Assembly (NCBI GenBank): GCA_020073265.1
Contig: JAIQFN010000023.1
Span: 24,738-88,737 of the forward strand
DNA: 64,000 bases
Direction: 5' to 3'
From: Terriglobia bacterium
GTDB lineage: Bacteria; Acidobacteriota; Terriglobia; Bryobacterales; Bryobacteraceae
Below, piece after piece: positions 8,495-17,220 of the stretch; position 1 is the stretch's first letter, and the number at the start of each line of letters is the position of its first letter. The notes under the pieces are model-generated. The model was not told the DNA's origin. It saw only the letters and a program-made list of their open reading frames with translations, and searched no databases. The position numbers and the translations under genes were made by a program.

Positions 8495-8710
8495 TTCACG
8501 TCTCTCCAAATGGCAAATGGTTGACCATAAGACCGTGCGGTGGCCACACTGCGAAATCGGCGGCCATCATTCACGGCAAAACCGAAACCCGCTGCGTTCC
8601 GCGGAACCGGTCTAAGAGCATATCAGAGCTGTGCGTTTTATGCAGCCTGGCATGCCTCTGTGGCGATGGCAAACTCCGCGCAGATGCGGTCTGCAGGCCC
8701 TTGCATCGGC

Positions 8711-9547
8711 TCACCAAAGTCCGATGATGACCAGGACCGCATAGAGCGATGACAGCGCCAGCGCCCGTTGTCCGACGCGCTTGAGCGGAAGCTGGAGCGC
8801 GACGCGGTCGCGTTGGCCGCGCAGGTCGTACCCGTAACCGGCTGCGGCCACTAGCAGCGCCAGCGCGATCCAGAAACGCCCCAGGACGGCAGCGGCGATC
8901 GCGCCGCAGGCGAGCACACCCAGCGCGACTTGGGCCGCGCGCCGGTATCCTTCGGCGGCGGGCGCAGTGCCGCGCGAGGCGATGCGCGCATCCAGCCGGG
9001 CGTGCACAACCAGGATTCCGGCGGTCGCCTGCATCGCCAGCAAAAGCCACAACCACCAGCACCAGCCGGCGATGGAGCCGGTTGCCGAGAGTGAAGTCGC
9101 GAGCGAACTGGAAGTAAGCGCCGCCGCGCTGGCGATCTGAAACAGCGTGGAGCGTTGGCGGTTCTTGACGTTGATCGCCACCGCCAGCACAGAAAAAACA
9201 CCGACGCCCGAGCCCAGCGCTACGATCGCCGTTAGGGGCCAACGGGCCGCGAGCACGATCCCGCACAAGATCAGGATGAGAGTCCAGCCGGCGAACGATC
9301 GCAGGGCCGCGGCAGTTTCCGGATGCGGCTGCTTCCAGACCAAGCGCTGGCGCGCCAGCACCACCAGCGGATCTTTGGCCGACAGGGCCGCGATGGCCGC
9401 CACCAACGTCGCCAGCTCGGTCCAGCGCCACTGGTGGGCAAGAATCGCGGCACAGACGATGGGCGTCAGCAGCATCGCGGTGGCGCCGTGTTCGCGCGGC
9501 AGAAACCTGGTCTTCGGATGCGGCTCCCTCGATGTAGTCGCGCTCAT
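8711..9547 (-). CDS. YwiC-like integral membrane protein
   Basis: A membrane protein of 278 residues with about eight to nine hydrophobic segments. The N-terminal FLPREHGATAMLLTPIV matches the conserved opening of the YwiC-like family (PF14256), whose function is unknown. An alternative reading as an UbiA-like prenyltransferase is not supported, because no Asp-rich NDxxD motif is seen. The ATG at 9547 is preferred over the one seven codons earlier, because GCGGGAA lies just before it. It follows rpmE on the same strand after a short gap. Confidence 0.72.
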   Translation of the reverse strand: MSATTSREPHPKTRFLPREHGATAMLLTPIVCAAILAHQWRWTELATLVAAIAALSAKDPLVVLARQRLVWKQPHPETAAALRSFAGWTLILILCGIVLAARWPLTAIVALGSGVGVFSVLAVAINVKNRQRSTLFQIASAAALTSSSLATSLSATGSIAGWCWWLWLLLAMQATAGILVVHARLDARIASRGTAPAAEGYRRAAQVALGVLACGAIAAAVLGRFWIALALLVAAAGYGYDLRGQRDRVALQLPLKRVGQRALALSSLYAVLVIIGLW

Positions 9548-9623
9548 TTCCCGCACGTCTGACCTCAATTTGAGTTTAAGCGTTAGGGATCGGCGCGAGT
9601 TCCGCCGATAGAGGGTCGAGGTT

Positions 9624-9866
9624 TTACTTAGCTACCGGCTTGGCGCGCTTGCCCTGCAGTTCTTTCGACTTCAGGACCTTCTTCTGGAAGCGGTCGACAC
9701 GCCCTTCGGTGTCCACCAGCTTCTGGCGGCCGGTGAAGAACGGGTGGCAGCTGGAACAGATTTCCACTCGGATGTCACCCTTGTTCGTCGACCTGGTCTT
9801 GAAGGTGTTTCCACAGGCGCACACGACGTTGACTTCGTCGTAGGCAGGATGAATTCCGGCTTTCAT
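9624..9866 (-). CDS. rpmE: 50S ribosomal protein L31 (zinc-binding type)
   Basis: An 80-residue L31. The CxC..CxxC zinc set is present (CACGNTF and ICSSCHPF), so this is the zinc-containing C+ form and not the zinc-free paralogue that replaces it under zinc starvation. The mature-looking start [11 protein letters not shown] at 9866 has AAAGGA about 10 bases upstream. A TTG three codons earlier would also be in frame but adds only Pro-Pro. The C-terminal tail is Lys-rich ([15 protein letters not shown]). An extended -10 promoter lies about 73 bases upstream. Confidence 0.97.
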   Translation of the reverse strand: MKAGIHPAYDEVNVVCACGNTFKTRSTNKGDIRVEICSSCHPFFTGRQKLVDTEGRVDRFQKKVLKSKELQGKRAKPVAK

Positions 9867-9938
9867 TGGCGGCAAATCCTTTCGATGGGGTTCCCGACAG
9901 CCGTGCAGAACGCGGCGCCAGGAAGCGATGACGAAATT

Positions 9939-9944
9939 AGTATA
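9939..9944 (-). promoter_or_regulatory. Probable rpmE promoter (extended -10)
   Basis: Reading leftward, TGCTATACT gives an extended -10 box (TGnTATACT) about 73 bases before the rpmE start codon. No good -35 is present, as expected for an extended -10 promoter. The same GCTATACT core occurs in the promoter of the PilZ gene at 37801-37808. Confidence 0.55.
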
Positions 9945-9955
9945 GCAGACACAAA

Positions 9956-9987
9956 CCCCCGCAGCGCCGAAACGGGCGATGCGGGGG
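9956..9987 (-). terminator. GC-rich hairpin between the micro-ORF and rpmE
   Basis: On the minus strand CCCCCGCA pairs with TGCGGGGG around an inner TCGCC/GGCG stem, followed by TTTGTGT. It lies 115 bases after the stop of the small Cys-containing ORF and just before the rpmE promoter, where a terminator would separate the two transcripts. The U-tract is short, so the call is moderate. Confidence 0.5.
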
Positions 9988-10101
9988 CCGGTAGCCTAGG
10001 TTAATCCCAGGTGGTGCTTAATTTTCGCGCAGGGAAGCGGCCGGTCCACAGGAGCAGCGGCTTCGTCACTGAACGAAACCTGAACGTTCGAACGGTCGAC
10101 T

Positions 10102-10167
10102 CTAACAGTCGGCCACCTCGCGCGTGGAATTAAAGCTACAGTCACTACAGTCACTACTATTGCTCAT
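10102..10167 (-). CDS. Micro-ORF: 21-residue Cys-containing peptide
   Basis: Leftward ATG...TAG of 22 codons. The peptide has Cys at positions 7, 10 and 21. Two SDC units in a row (SDCSDCS) are encoded by a near-perfect AGTGACTGT direct repeat, and the peptide ends in Ala-Asp-Cys. A very strong Shine-Dalgarno (AGAAAGGAGGTGG) lies 14 bases before the ATG (GGAGG to ATG). A consensus sigma-70 promoter (TTGACA-18-TATGAT) precedes it, and a GC-rich hairpin follows about 115 bases downstream. What it does is unknown. Options are a modified-peptide (RiPP) precursor, a Cys-sensing leader peptide, or a metal-binding micropeptide. No modifying enzyme is encoded nearby. The complete expression signals, not the peptide itself, are the main evidence. 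Confidence 0.5.
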   Translation of the reverse strand: MSNSSDCSDCSFNSTREVADC

Positions 10168-10204
10168 GTTAGACTGGACCACCTCCTTTCTCAGTGATGC
10201 CTTC

Positions 10205-10234
10205 ATCATAAGACCCACTGTTCGGATCTGTCAA
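10205..10234 (-). promoter_or_regulatory. Consensus sigma-70 promoter of the micro-ORF
   Basis: Leftward TTGACA (10234-10229), 18-base spacer, TATGAT (10210-10205). This is one of the best matches to the housekeeping promoter consensus in the window. The predicted transcript start near 10198 leaves a leader of about 30 bases that carries the AGAAAGGAGGTGG ribosome site. An AT-rich TATATATAG block lies 15-25 bases upstream of the -35. Confidence 0.7.
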
Positions 10235-10340
10235 ATTATTTCTATCGCGCCACTATATATAGGGTGATGGTTGTTGCCTTGGTACTATCCTATGGATTCA
10301 ACAAAACTGAGTGAGTGTCCGCGAGCCTGCGTTTTTCAGG

Positions 10341-10532
10341 ATGGACGCCGACCGAGCCGGTCGCGCAACAACAAATAAAAAGCCCCGCACTGCTGCGGGG
10401 CCTTTGACGAAAACCAAACCAATAGAGGCAACTCCCCAGGTACCTGTCTATCCGACCCCTGAAGCGCTCATTTCCAGTGCAATCCGGAAGCCAGAGGGTA
10501 AGGCGCTGGAAATACACGCCCGGATCAAATGA
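10341..10532 (+). CDS. Doubtful small ORF (63 aa)
   Basis: An open frame of 63 codons, Lys/Pro/Thr-rich (NKKPRTAAGPLTKTKP and a late PTPEALISSAIRKPEGK). Composition is protein-like, but third-position GC is clearly lower than in neighbouring genes, no ribosome site is seen, and it runs straight through a strong hairpin that reads as a terminator on the other strand. I list it only because nothing else explains 10405-10600. Confidence 0.2.
   Translation: MDADRAGRATTNKKPRTAAGPLTKTKPIEATPQVPVYPTPEALISSAIRKPEGKALEIHARIK
10372..10401 (-). terminator. Intrinsic terminator, leftward
   Basis: Minus-strand GCCCCGCA-gcag-TGCGGGGC (8-bp perfect stem, 4-base loop) is followed at once by TTTTTATTT. This is a textbook Rho-independent terminator for a leftward transcript. 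No leftward gene lies between it and the MFS start at 10610, so it either ends a small RNA or insulates the micro-ORF promoter from upstream read-through. In the rightward direction the hairpin is followed only by CCTTTGACG. Confidence 0.7.
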
Positions 10533-10609
10533 CAATCCTGTTTCTGGAAGAGAACGTCGCCTGGAGGCTACCGGATTCAGAAACACGGCCGGGGTTACAA
10601 TAGCCACTG

Positions 10610-11845
10610 GTGTCTACTACCGCTCCAGGGCGGCCGGCACAAGCCGCCCAGGTTCCCAGGCCGGACGAACCGGCCACGCGGCTATCGCTGTTCGCGTTTT
10701 TCATCTGCGGAATTCTGATGTCGTTCCTGGGCGCGATCCTGCCCGCCTGGCGCTACCACTTGGAAGAAAGCTTCCCAGAAATCGGGAACTACTTCTTGAG
10801 CTTGAATCTGGGATTTCTTCTATCGGCGGGAGTTGCACATGTTCTGCTGACGCGCCGGGGCGCGAAATTCGTGCTGGTGTTCGCCAACTGTGTCGCGTGC
10901 GGCGGCTTTCTGTTTCTGGCGGTGGCTTCTCCACCCGCGCCGGCGGCCTGGAGACTGGCGGGCCTGCTATGGATCGGCGCCAGCGCCGGGCTGCTGAACA
11001 CGGGAATGTTTCAAGTGATCTCGCCGCTGTATCAGCGCGATCGCGCCGCCACCACCAACCTGGCAGGCGTGCTGTTCGGGCTGGGCTGCGCGCTCACCGC
11101 GCTGCTGGTGGCTGGCACTTATTACGTCTACACCGTGCCCAGCATCCTGATCCTGGTGGCGCTGATACCCGGATTCGCGGCGGGACTTTACGCCAAGTCC
11201 AGGTTTCCCCGCACTCCGGTTCTCCATTCCTTCGCGGTCTCGCGGATCTGGCGCGATTTCCAGAATCCCGGAGCGGTGCTGTTCAGCCTCCTGCTGTTCT
11301 TTCAGTTCGGCAACGAGTGGTCGATCGCCGGCTGGCTGCCGCTGTTTCTGATCCGGCGGCTGGGGATCAGCCCGGAAGCCTCGTTACTCATGCTGGCCTT
11401 GTATTGGGCGGCGCTGCTGGTGGGGCGCATAATTTCGCAATCGGTGATGAAGCGCATGAGCCATTGGAGTCTGCTGGTTGGGTCGATTCTGTCGGCGCTG
11501 CTCGGCACCATCGTGCTGGCCTTCACCAACAACCGTTTCGGTGCCGTGATGGGCGTGCTGTTCGTCGGAGCGGGCTTTGCATCCATTTATCCGCTGGTGG
11601 TGATGCGCATCGGGCATCGTTTTCCGGAGTATCATCCGGGCGTTTTCAACGGGCTGTTCTCGGTGGCGGTTACCGGGGGACTGCTGGCGCCGTGGTCGCT
11701 CGGCTTCTTGGCCCAGGCTTGGGGCATTCAGGCCGTCATGATGGTTCCGCTGTTGGGCACGTGCATGGTGTTCGTCCTGATGCTCCTGATCCGGCTGGAA
11801 GCGAAACTGAGCGGCCTGGCGGAAATCAAAGCAGGCGGAGTCTAG
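10610..11845 (+). CDS. Major facilitator superfamily transporter
   Basis: A 411-residue inner-membrane transporter with about twelve hydrophobic segments, a cytoplasmic central loop near residues 200-215 (KSRFPRTPVLHSF), and a late FVGAGFASIYPLVVMRIGHRF segment that resembles sugar-type MFS proteins of the FucP/glucose class. No substrate can be assigned. The start is GTG, with TACAAT ending 8 bases before it and no Shine-Dalgarno, which suggests a short-leader mRNA. The 3' end overlaps the convergent secreted-protein gene by 20 bases. Confidence 0.9.
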   Translation: MSTTAPGRPAQAAQVPRPDEPATRLSLFAFFICGILMSFLGAILPAWRYHLEESFPEIGNYFLSLNLGFLLSAGVAHVLLTRRGAKFVLVFANCVACGGFLFLAVASPPAPAAWRLAGLLWIGASAGLLNTGMFQVISPLYQRDRAATTNLAGVLFGLGCALTALLVAGTYYVYTVPSILILVALIPGFAAGLYAKSRFPRTPVLHSFAVSRIWRDFQNPGAVLFSLLLFFQFGNEWSIAGWLPLFLIRRLGISPEASLLMLALYWAALLVGRIISQSVMKRMSHWSLLVGSILSALLGTIVLAFTNNRFGAVMGVLFVGAGFASIYPLVVMRIGHRFPEYHPGVFNGLFSVAVTGGLLAPWSLGFLAQAWGIQAVMMVPLLGTCMVFVLMLLIRLEAKLSGLAEIKAGGV

Positions 11846-12449
11846 CTTTCCGCGTGCCGCCGCCGTCGTATTCGAGATCGAGCGAGCGGATGGACCTGGC
11901 GTCGCCATCGAAGCGGAAAAGCAGATAGCCGGCCGCGGGCCTGGTGACGGTGCCTTCGAGACCGGCGGCGGAGCCCGGCTGATGGCCGCTGGTTTCGCTC
12001 GGATCGAGCGAGATCGGACTGCGTGGCATTTTGGACTGGCTGTCACGGCTTTCAGAGGAAGAACTCGACTTCAGCGGCGGCCCGCCCAGGGCCACCGATC
12101 CGCCGTGCGGGGACGATTCCGGCTGCACTGCGGCGACCGTCGCGGTTCCGGGAGAAAGCGCCCGCAGCGCCACGCTGCTGCCGTTGACGTGCAAAGTGAA
12201 CTGGCTTTTGGAAACCTGTACGCCGGTCCGGAGGATCGGGAAAACGGCCACTTCCACCACCAGATACTCTCTGCCGGCGAACTCGCTTTTGCCTCCCGGC
12301 ATGCCGTCGGGCAGAAATTCGGCGCCGATTTCCATGCTGGAAAGCCGGTAGTGCGCGGGATAATCGGAGGCTTTGGGACGCGTCGTGGGGCGCTGGGCAG
12401 CGAGCGCGAGAGACAGGGCGAGCAGGATCGCTAGGATTCGGATCGCCAC
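11826..12449 (-). CDS. Secreted protein of unknown function
   Basis: A protein of 207 residues with a signal peptide (MAIRILAILLALSLALAAQ) and a beta-rich body. The body includes a YLVVEVAVFP..RTGVQVSKSQFTLHVNG stretch, a Ser-rich linker (SSSSSESRDS) and a final DGDARSIRSLDLEYDGGG strand pair. I recognise no named family. I chose GTG at 12449 as the start because the signal peptide begins there. An ATG eleven codons earlier would add acidic residues before it. It is divergent from dacB, with only 57 bases between the two starts. Confidence 0.75.
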   Translation of the reverse strand: MAIRILAILLALSLALAAQRPTTRPKASDYPAHYRLSSMEIGAEFLPDGMPGGKSEFAGREYLVVEVAVFPILRTGVQVSKSQFTLHVNGSSVALRALSPGTATVAAVQPESSPHGGSVALGGPPLKSSSSSESRDSQSKMPRSPISLDPSETSGHQPGSAAGLEGTVTRPAAGYLLFRFDGDARSIRSLDLEYDGGGTRKARLRLL

Positions 12450-12506
12450 GTCCTCGATTATACCTCCGCACTGCGCCGGCACTCGCTGGCCTAGAATGAC
12501 AATGAC

Positions 12507-13988
12507 ATGCGCGCTGTGCTGCTGTTATGTCTGATGCTTGCGCCGCTGGCCTGGGGCGCGGACATCCAATCGAAAATCGGCCAGCTCATCGCGGGATCGC
12601 CCGCCTTGTCCGGCGCGTTTGTGGGACTCGAAGTTCTGAACCTCAGCGACGGGAAAATCCTGTACCAGTTGAATTCCGATCACCTGTTCGTGCCGGCGTC
12701 GAACATGAAGCTGTTCACCAGCGCGCTGGCGCTCGAGCGGCTGGGTCCCGAATATCGTTTCCGCACCGAGGTCCGCGCCGATCGGCCGGTGGATGCGAAG
12801 GGCACTCTGGCGGGCGATCTGGTTTTCGTGGGCGGCGGCGATCCGAGCCTGTCGGGCCGAAGCTATCCGTATCGGTACCGCGCGGGGTCCACGCCGGGCG
12901 CCGACTATTCGTTCCGGGCTGTCGAGGAACTTGCGGGCCAGCTTGTCTCGCGCGGCTTGAAGCGCGTCGACGGCGACATCGTGGGCGACGACCGCCGCTA
13001 TGTTTGGGAGCCGCACGCGGGCGTATGGTCGACCGGCGATGCAACTTGGGACTACGGCGCGCCGGTGAGCGCACTGATCGTCGACGACAACAGCCTGGCA
13101 GTGACGCTCGTGCCGGCTGCGAGCGCGGGTGAGCTGGCGCAGGTTCGCGTGTCGCCCGCTTTCGAGTATTTTTCGATCGACAATCGCGTCCGCACCGTGG
13201 AGGGCGGCGAGCGCAAGGTGGAGTTCGAGCGCCAATCCGGGCGGCAACTGCACATCTGGGGTACGCTGCCCATCGCAGATCCGGGCGTCACACAACTGCT
13301 GGCGGTGGACGATCCTGCATTGTATGCCGCCGAGGTGCTGCGCGACGCGCTCCAGCGCCGGGGTGTGGCGATTCGTGGGCGAGCGTTTGCGCGACACCGG
13401 TTCTCCGATGACGGAGAGGCCGCCGCGCCATCTCAAGCTCGCGTCATCCTGGCTGAGCGAACTTCGCCGCCGCTGGCCGAGCTGCTCGAAGTGCTCGATA
13501 AGGAAAGCCAGAACCTGCACGCGGAGGTGATGCTGCGCGAGGTGGGGTTCGTCAAGAAGCACGCCGGAAGCCGCGAGACCGGCCTGGCCGAGATGCGGGA
13601 GTTCCTGGAAAACGAAGCCGGCATACCGAAGGACAGCTTCCTGTTCACCGACGGATCGGGAGTCAGCCGCAGCACGCTGGTGAAGCCCGAGGCGATCGCC
13701 GGGCTGCTGGCGTACATGTACAAGTCCAGCCACCGCGAGCTGTGGATGAGCCTGCTGCCGATCGCGGGCGCGGATGGAACGCTGGCCAAGCGTTTTGAAG
13801 ATCGCCCCGAGGCGCGCGCCATCCATGCCAAGACCGGCACGCTGGCGCACGTGCGGGCGATCTCGGGTTACGTGACGGCGCCCCAGCGCGATCCGCTGGG
13901 GTTTTCGCTGCTGGTGAACAACTACGATGCGCCCGCCGCGGAGATCACGCGGGCGCTCGACCGGATCGTGCTGGCGCTGCTCGAATGA
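12507..13988 (+). CDS. dacB: D-alanyl-D-alanine carboxypeptidase/endopeptidase (PBP4 family)
   Basis: A 493-residue periplasmic class C penicillin-binding protein that trims peptidoglycan stem peptides and opens cross-links. It has a signal peptide ([14 protein letters not shown]), the nucleophile motif SNMK at residues 65-68, the SxN motif in ESQNLHAE, and the KTG triad in [15 protein letters not shown] near the C terminus. The large insert between the first two motifs is characteristic of PBP4/DacB. TAGAAT ends 9 bases before the ATG. The end overlaps the start region of the hemL reading frame, so the two genes are adjacent and co-directional. Confidence 0.95.
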   Translation: MRAVLLLCLMLAPLAWGADIQSKIGQLIAGSPALSGAFVGLEVLNLSDGKILYQLNSDHLFVPASNMKLFTSALALERLGPEYRFRTEVRADRPVDAKGTLAGDLVFVGGGDPSLSGRSYPYRYRAGSTPGADYSFRAVEELAGQLVSRGLKRVDGDIVGDDRRYVWEPHAGVWSTGDATWDYGAPVSALIVDDNSLAVTLVPAASAGELAQVRVSPAFEYFSIDNRVRTVEGGERKVEFERQSGRQLHIWGTLPIADPGVTQLLAVDDPALYAAEVLRDALQRRGVAIRGRAFARHRFSDDGEAAAPSQARVILAERTSPPLAELLEVLDKESQNLHAEVMLREVGFVKKHAGSRETGLAEMREFLENEAGIPKDSFLFTDGSGVSRSTLVKPEAIAGLLAYMYKSSHRELWMSLLPIAGADGTLAKRFEDRPEARAIHAKTGTLAHVRAISGYVTAPQRDPLGFSLLVNNYDAPAAEITRALDRIVLALLE

Positions 13989-14026
13989 CGGGCGCCGGTG
14001 ACGCTAGAATGTCTGAGGCTGAGGAA

Positions 14027-15304
14027 ATGGAGCACAAGACTTCCGAAAAACTTTTTGCCTGCGCTCAGAAGCTGATTCCGGGCGGGGTGAACTCGCCCGT
14101 CCGGGCGTTCCGCAGCGTGGGCGGCACGCCGCTCTTCATCGCCAAGGGCGAGGGCTCGCGCATCTACGATGTGGACGGCAACGAATACATCGACTACGTC
14201 GGTTCGTGGGGGCCGCTGATCCTGGGGCACCGCTTTCCGCCGGTGATCGAGGCGCTGCGAGAGGTGCTGGAGATCGGTACCAGCTTTGGCGCGCCCACCG
14301 AGCGCGAAGTGGAGCTGGCCGAGTTGATTCGCGAATGCGTGCCTTCCATCGAGATGGTGCGGCTGGTGAATTCAGGCACCGAAGCCACCATGAGCGCGCT
14401 GCGCGTGGCCCGGGGCTTTACCGGGCGCGACCTGACCATCAAGTTCGAGGGCTGCTATCACGGCCACGTGGATTCGCTGCTGGTGAAGGCCGGCTCCGGC
14501 ATGGCGACGCTGGGCATCGCCGATACCGGGGGCGTGCCGGAAGCATTCGCCGCCACCACGCTGGCGCTGCCTTTCAACTCGATCGAGGCGGTGGAGGCCG
14601 CGTTTCGCGAGCGGGGCGACCGGATCGCCGCCGTGATCGTCGAGCCGGTGGTCGGCAACATGGGCTGTGTCCCGCCCGCCGCGGGATTCCTGGAGGCGTT
14701 ACGGCGCATCACCGCCCAGTACGGCGCCCTGCTCATTTTCGACGAAGTCATGACCGGGTTTCGCCTGGCATTGGGCGGCGCTCAGCAGCGCTTCGGCATC
14801 CAGCCCGATCTGACCACGCTTGGCAAGATCATCGGAGGCGGGCTTCCGATCGCGGCCTATGGAGGGCGCGCCGACGTGATGAGCAAGATCGCCCCGCTCG
14901 GCCCGATCTATCAGGCCGGAACGCTTTCCGGCAACCCGCTGGCCGTGAGCGCCGGGATCGCGATGCTGCGCCACCTGAAGGCGCATCCGGAAGTTTACGA
15001 GCAGTTGGAGCGCCGGACCGCGCAGCTCACCGCGAACCCGCCGGCGGGAATCACGGTCAACCGCGTCGGATCCATGTTCACCTTCTTCTTCAATCCCGGG
15101 CCGGTGACCGATTGGGAATCGGCCAAGCGCTCCGATACGGGCCAATTCCGCGAATTCTTCCACTGGATGCTGGAGCACGGAGTGTATCTGGCGCCTTCGC
15201 AATTCGAAGCCGGCTTCGTGTCGGCTGCGCACAGCGAGCAAGACATCGCCCGGACCGCGGAGGCCGCCCGGGGCTTCTTTGCCTCCCCGGACCACCGGCC
15301 CTGA
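14027..15304 (+). CDS. hemL: Glutamate-1-semialdehyde 2,1-aminomutase
   Basis: A protein of 425 residues, a PLP-dependent class III aminotransferase that makes 5-aminolevulinate in the C5 pathway to heme. Diagnostic stretches are [18 protein letters not shown] at the start, [49 protein letters not shown] and the PLP-lysine region [17 protein letters not shown]. ATGs at 13985 and 14009 are also in frame. I prefer 14027 because TGAGG lies 8 bases upstream, whereas the others have no ribosome site. It overlaps or abuts dacB. Confidence 0.97.
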   Translation: MEHKTSEKLFACAQKLIPGGVNSPVRAFRSVGGTPLFIAKGEGSRIYDVDGNEYIDYVGSWGPLILGHRFPPVIEALREVLEIGTSFGAPTEREVELAELIRECVPSIEMVRLVNSGTEATMSALRVARGFTGRDLTIKFEGCYHGHVDSLLVKAGSGMATLGIADTGGVPEAFAATTLALPFNSIEAVEAAFRERGDRIAAVIVEPVVGNMGCVPPAAGFLEALRRITAQYGALLIFDEVMTGFRLALGGAQQRFGIQPDLTTLGKIIGGGLPIAAYGGRADVMSKIAPLGPIYQAGTLSGNPLAVSAGIAMLRHLKAHPEVYEQLERRTAQLTANPPAGITVNRVGSMFTFFFNPGPVTDWESAKRSDTGQFREFFHWMLEHGVYLAPSQFEAGFVSAAHSEQDIARTAEAARGFFASPDHRP

Positions 15305-15327
15305 CGAGGAGTTAGAATAGGGGGAGT

Positions 15328-16266
15328 ATGAACCAAAGCACGGCAGACCCGGCCGAAATGGGGCTGGGTGCTGTTGGCCTGGACCTGCCGGCCTGGAAGA
15401 AGGCCATCGGGACCACGGCCGCTGTTCTGCTCGCCATTCTGTTCTTCAGCTCCGGCGCCTGGAAGCTGTCCGATCCATTCTGGTGGTCGCAGTTCCTGAC
15501 CGAGCTACGCGTGCCGGCGGTGCTGGCGCTGCCTGGATCGCTGGCGCTGGGCATCGGCGAGACGCTGGGAGCGGTCCTGATCCTGGTGCCGCGGTTCCGG
15601 CGCTGGGGAAGCTGGCTGATCGCCCTGTTGCTGGTGGTGTTCATGCTGTATATCGGCGCCAACTACAGCACCCTGGTAGGGAAAGATTGCAGTTGCTTTC
15701 CGTTGGTGAAGCGATCCATCGGCCCGGGCTTCTTCGTCGGCGACGGCACCATGCTGCTGATGGCCGTGCTGGCGGGCTGGTGGTCGCGCAATTCCGGGAA
15801 TCTGCGCGCCGCGCTGGCGGTGCTGGCCACGGTGGTGGTGTTCGCGGGCGTTTCCTACGGCGTGAACTCCACGCTGCAAGACGGGATCCAGGCGCCCGAT
15901 TCGGTCAGCGTGGATGGAAAACCGTTCTCGCTGATCCGCGGTCATGTTTTCCTGTTCTTCTACAATCCCGAATGCATGCATTGCGACGCCGCCGCGCGCC
16001 GGATGTCCAAACTGGATTGGAAGGACACCAAGGTGGTTGCGATTCCGGTGCAGGATCCGCAGTTCGCGGCGAGTTTTCTCCGCGACACCGGACTGAAAGC
16101 CGGCACGTCGAACGATCTGGACGCGTTGCGCGCGAAGTTCAAGTTCGTGGACGCCCCCTATGGCGTGGCGCTGGATCGCGGACGGCAGAAAGCAGCCATA
16201 GCGGCGGCGGCCTTCGAGGACGCTGAACCGGCTGCGACGCTGCGCCGGCTGGGGTTCGTGAAGTAG
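15328..16266 (+). CDS. MauE/DoxX-like membrane protein fused to a thioredoxin-like domain
   Basis: A 312-residue protein. The N-terminal 175 residues form a four-helix MauE/DoxX-type membrane domain carrying a conserved C-x-C pair (GKDCSCFP, Cys121 and Cys123). After another membrane segment (VLATVVVFAGVSYGV) comes a periplasmic thioredoxin-like domain with the redox pair CMHC at residues 216-219. MauE-type proteins pair with thioredoxin-fold proteins in disulfide formation during periplasmic enzyme maturation. Here both halves are one polypeptide. A GGGGAG ribosome site directly precedes the ATG, and TAGAAT ends 9 bases before the ATG. Confidence 0.88.
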   Translation: MNQSTADPAEMGLGAVGLDLPAWKKAIGTTAAVLLAILFFSSGAWKLSDPFWWSQFLTELRVPAVLALPGSLALGIGETLGAVLILVPRFRRWGSWLIALLLVVFMLYIGANYSTLVGKDCSCFPLVKRSIGPGFFVGDGTMLLMAVLAGWWSRNSGNLRAALAVLATVVVFAGVSYGVNSTLQDGIQAPDSVSVDGKPFSLIRGHVFLFFYNPECMHCDAAARRMSKLDWKDTKVVAIPVQDPQFAASFLRDTGLKAGTSNDLDALRAKFKFVDAPYGVALDRGRQKAAIAAAAFEDAEPAATLRRLGFVK

Positions 16267-16271
16267 TCGCT

Positions 16272-16985
16272 TCACGGATCGATTGGCTGGGCGGCGGCGG
16301 GTTCCGGCTCCGGCTGCTGGTTTTGGCACGACAGCAGAGCCTGCGTCGCGGCATCCATCAGCGCCGGCGCGAGCCACAGGTAGTCGGTCCCCGGGTAGAG
16401 ACGCCGCAGTTGGAAACTCCAGCGCTTGGCGAACAGCGCGATTCTCCGCGTCTGTTCCTTGGGTTTGAGCCGCTCCAATCCGCCGAGCTCGATGAGCGCG
16501 TTCATGAGGACGCTTTCGGCGCGGATCAGAACGAACAGGCACTTCCGGCTCTTGCTCAACCTCTGGACATCGTCGATGATGTGCGCCGCCCGTTTGGCTC
16601 GGTATTGATCGGCTACCTGGTCGCAGCCTGCCTCGCGCAATTTGGTCTCGGTGTGGGCGAGCAAATCGGTCAGGCCCGGCCGGGCGTTGCGGATCAGTCG
16701 GGTGAGCAATCCGGGATTCAAGACGTCATAGGTAAGATCGGTCCGGACCCGGGCGCGGAACGGACGGCTGGCTTGATAGATCAGCATCGGGTAGGCTCTA
16801 ATGACATCTTGAAAGGCGTCCAGGTTGTCGAAATAGGCGGCCGGCACGCGTTCGCGCAGGGTGGTCTGGAGCGCGATGGAGATCCGGGCGAAGACCGGCA
16901 GGAATTGCGGGCTGCGCTCGACGGGCGCCTGGAGCCAGCACGGATCGGGTTGGGGAAATTTAACCTCAGGAATTATCGCCTGCAT
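16272..16985 (-). CDS. Hypothetical soluble protein (237 aa)
   Basis: A 237-residue, mainly helical, Arg/Leu-rich protein without signal peptide or membrane segments. It starts MQAIIPEVKFPQPDPCWLQA and ends in a Gln/Pro/Glu-rich tail (QNQQPEPEPAAAQP). No family is recognised and no motif suggests an enzyme. It is convergent with the MauE-thioredoxin gene (5 bases between stops) and stands alone. A 235-base gap upstream (16986-17220) holds only one copy of a dispersed repeat. Confidence 0.7.
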   Translation of the reverse strand: MQAIIPEVKFPQPDPCWLQAPVERSPQFLPVFARISIALQTTLRERVPAAYFDNLDAFQDVIRAYPMLIYQASRPFRARVRTDLTYDVLNPGLLTRLIRNARPGLTDLLAHTETKLREAGCDQVADQYRAKRAAHIIDDVQRLSKSRKCLFVLIRAESVLMNALIELGGLERLKPKEQTRRIALFAKRWSFQLRRLYPGTDYLWLAPALMDAATQALLSCQNQQPEPEPAAAQPIDP

Positions 16986-17159
16986 TCCTTGATTCGCGTG
17001 GTCCTGTTATGAAGTTTATAAAAACGAAGCCAGCAGGAAGCTGAATGTGCGGCAATTCAAAGACCGGTAATTCGGTAGAAATAGCACGAAAGACAAGGGG
17101 ATAGTGCGACGATTAATTTCCTGAAATGGCTTGTGACTCGAAAGCTGAGTGGCGCGCCG

Positions 17160-17190
17160 GCTCCCTAACGGTGGCGGCTCGGCAAGTGGC
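17160..17190. repeat. Dispersed repeat, copy 1 (CTCCCTAACGGT family)
   Basis: GCTCCCTAACGGTnnCGGCTCGGCAAGTGGC. The same 31-base block, differing at two positions, occurs at 27083-27113. It lies just past the end of the histidine-kinase gene. A shorter relative (TCTAACGGTGGCTGGC) is seen near 8041. Confidence 0.6.
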
Positions 17191-17220
17191 TGTGAACGGC
17201 GGCGGGCGATGAGCGGCGAC

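Noticed and set aside
10290..10607. 105-codon minus-strand ORF upstream of the MFS gene
   Set aside because: It crosses the strong leftward terminator, has no ribosome site, and shows no protein-like pattern.
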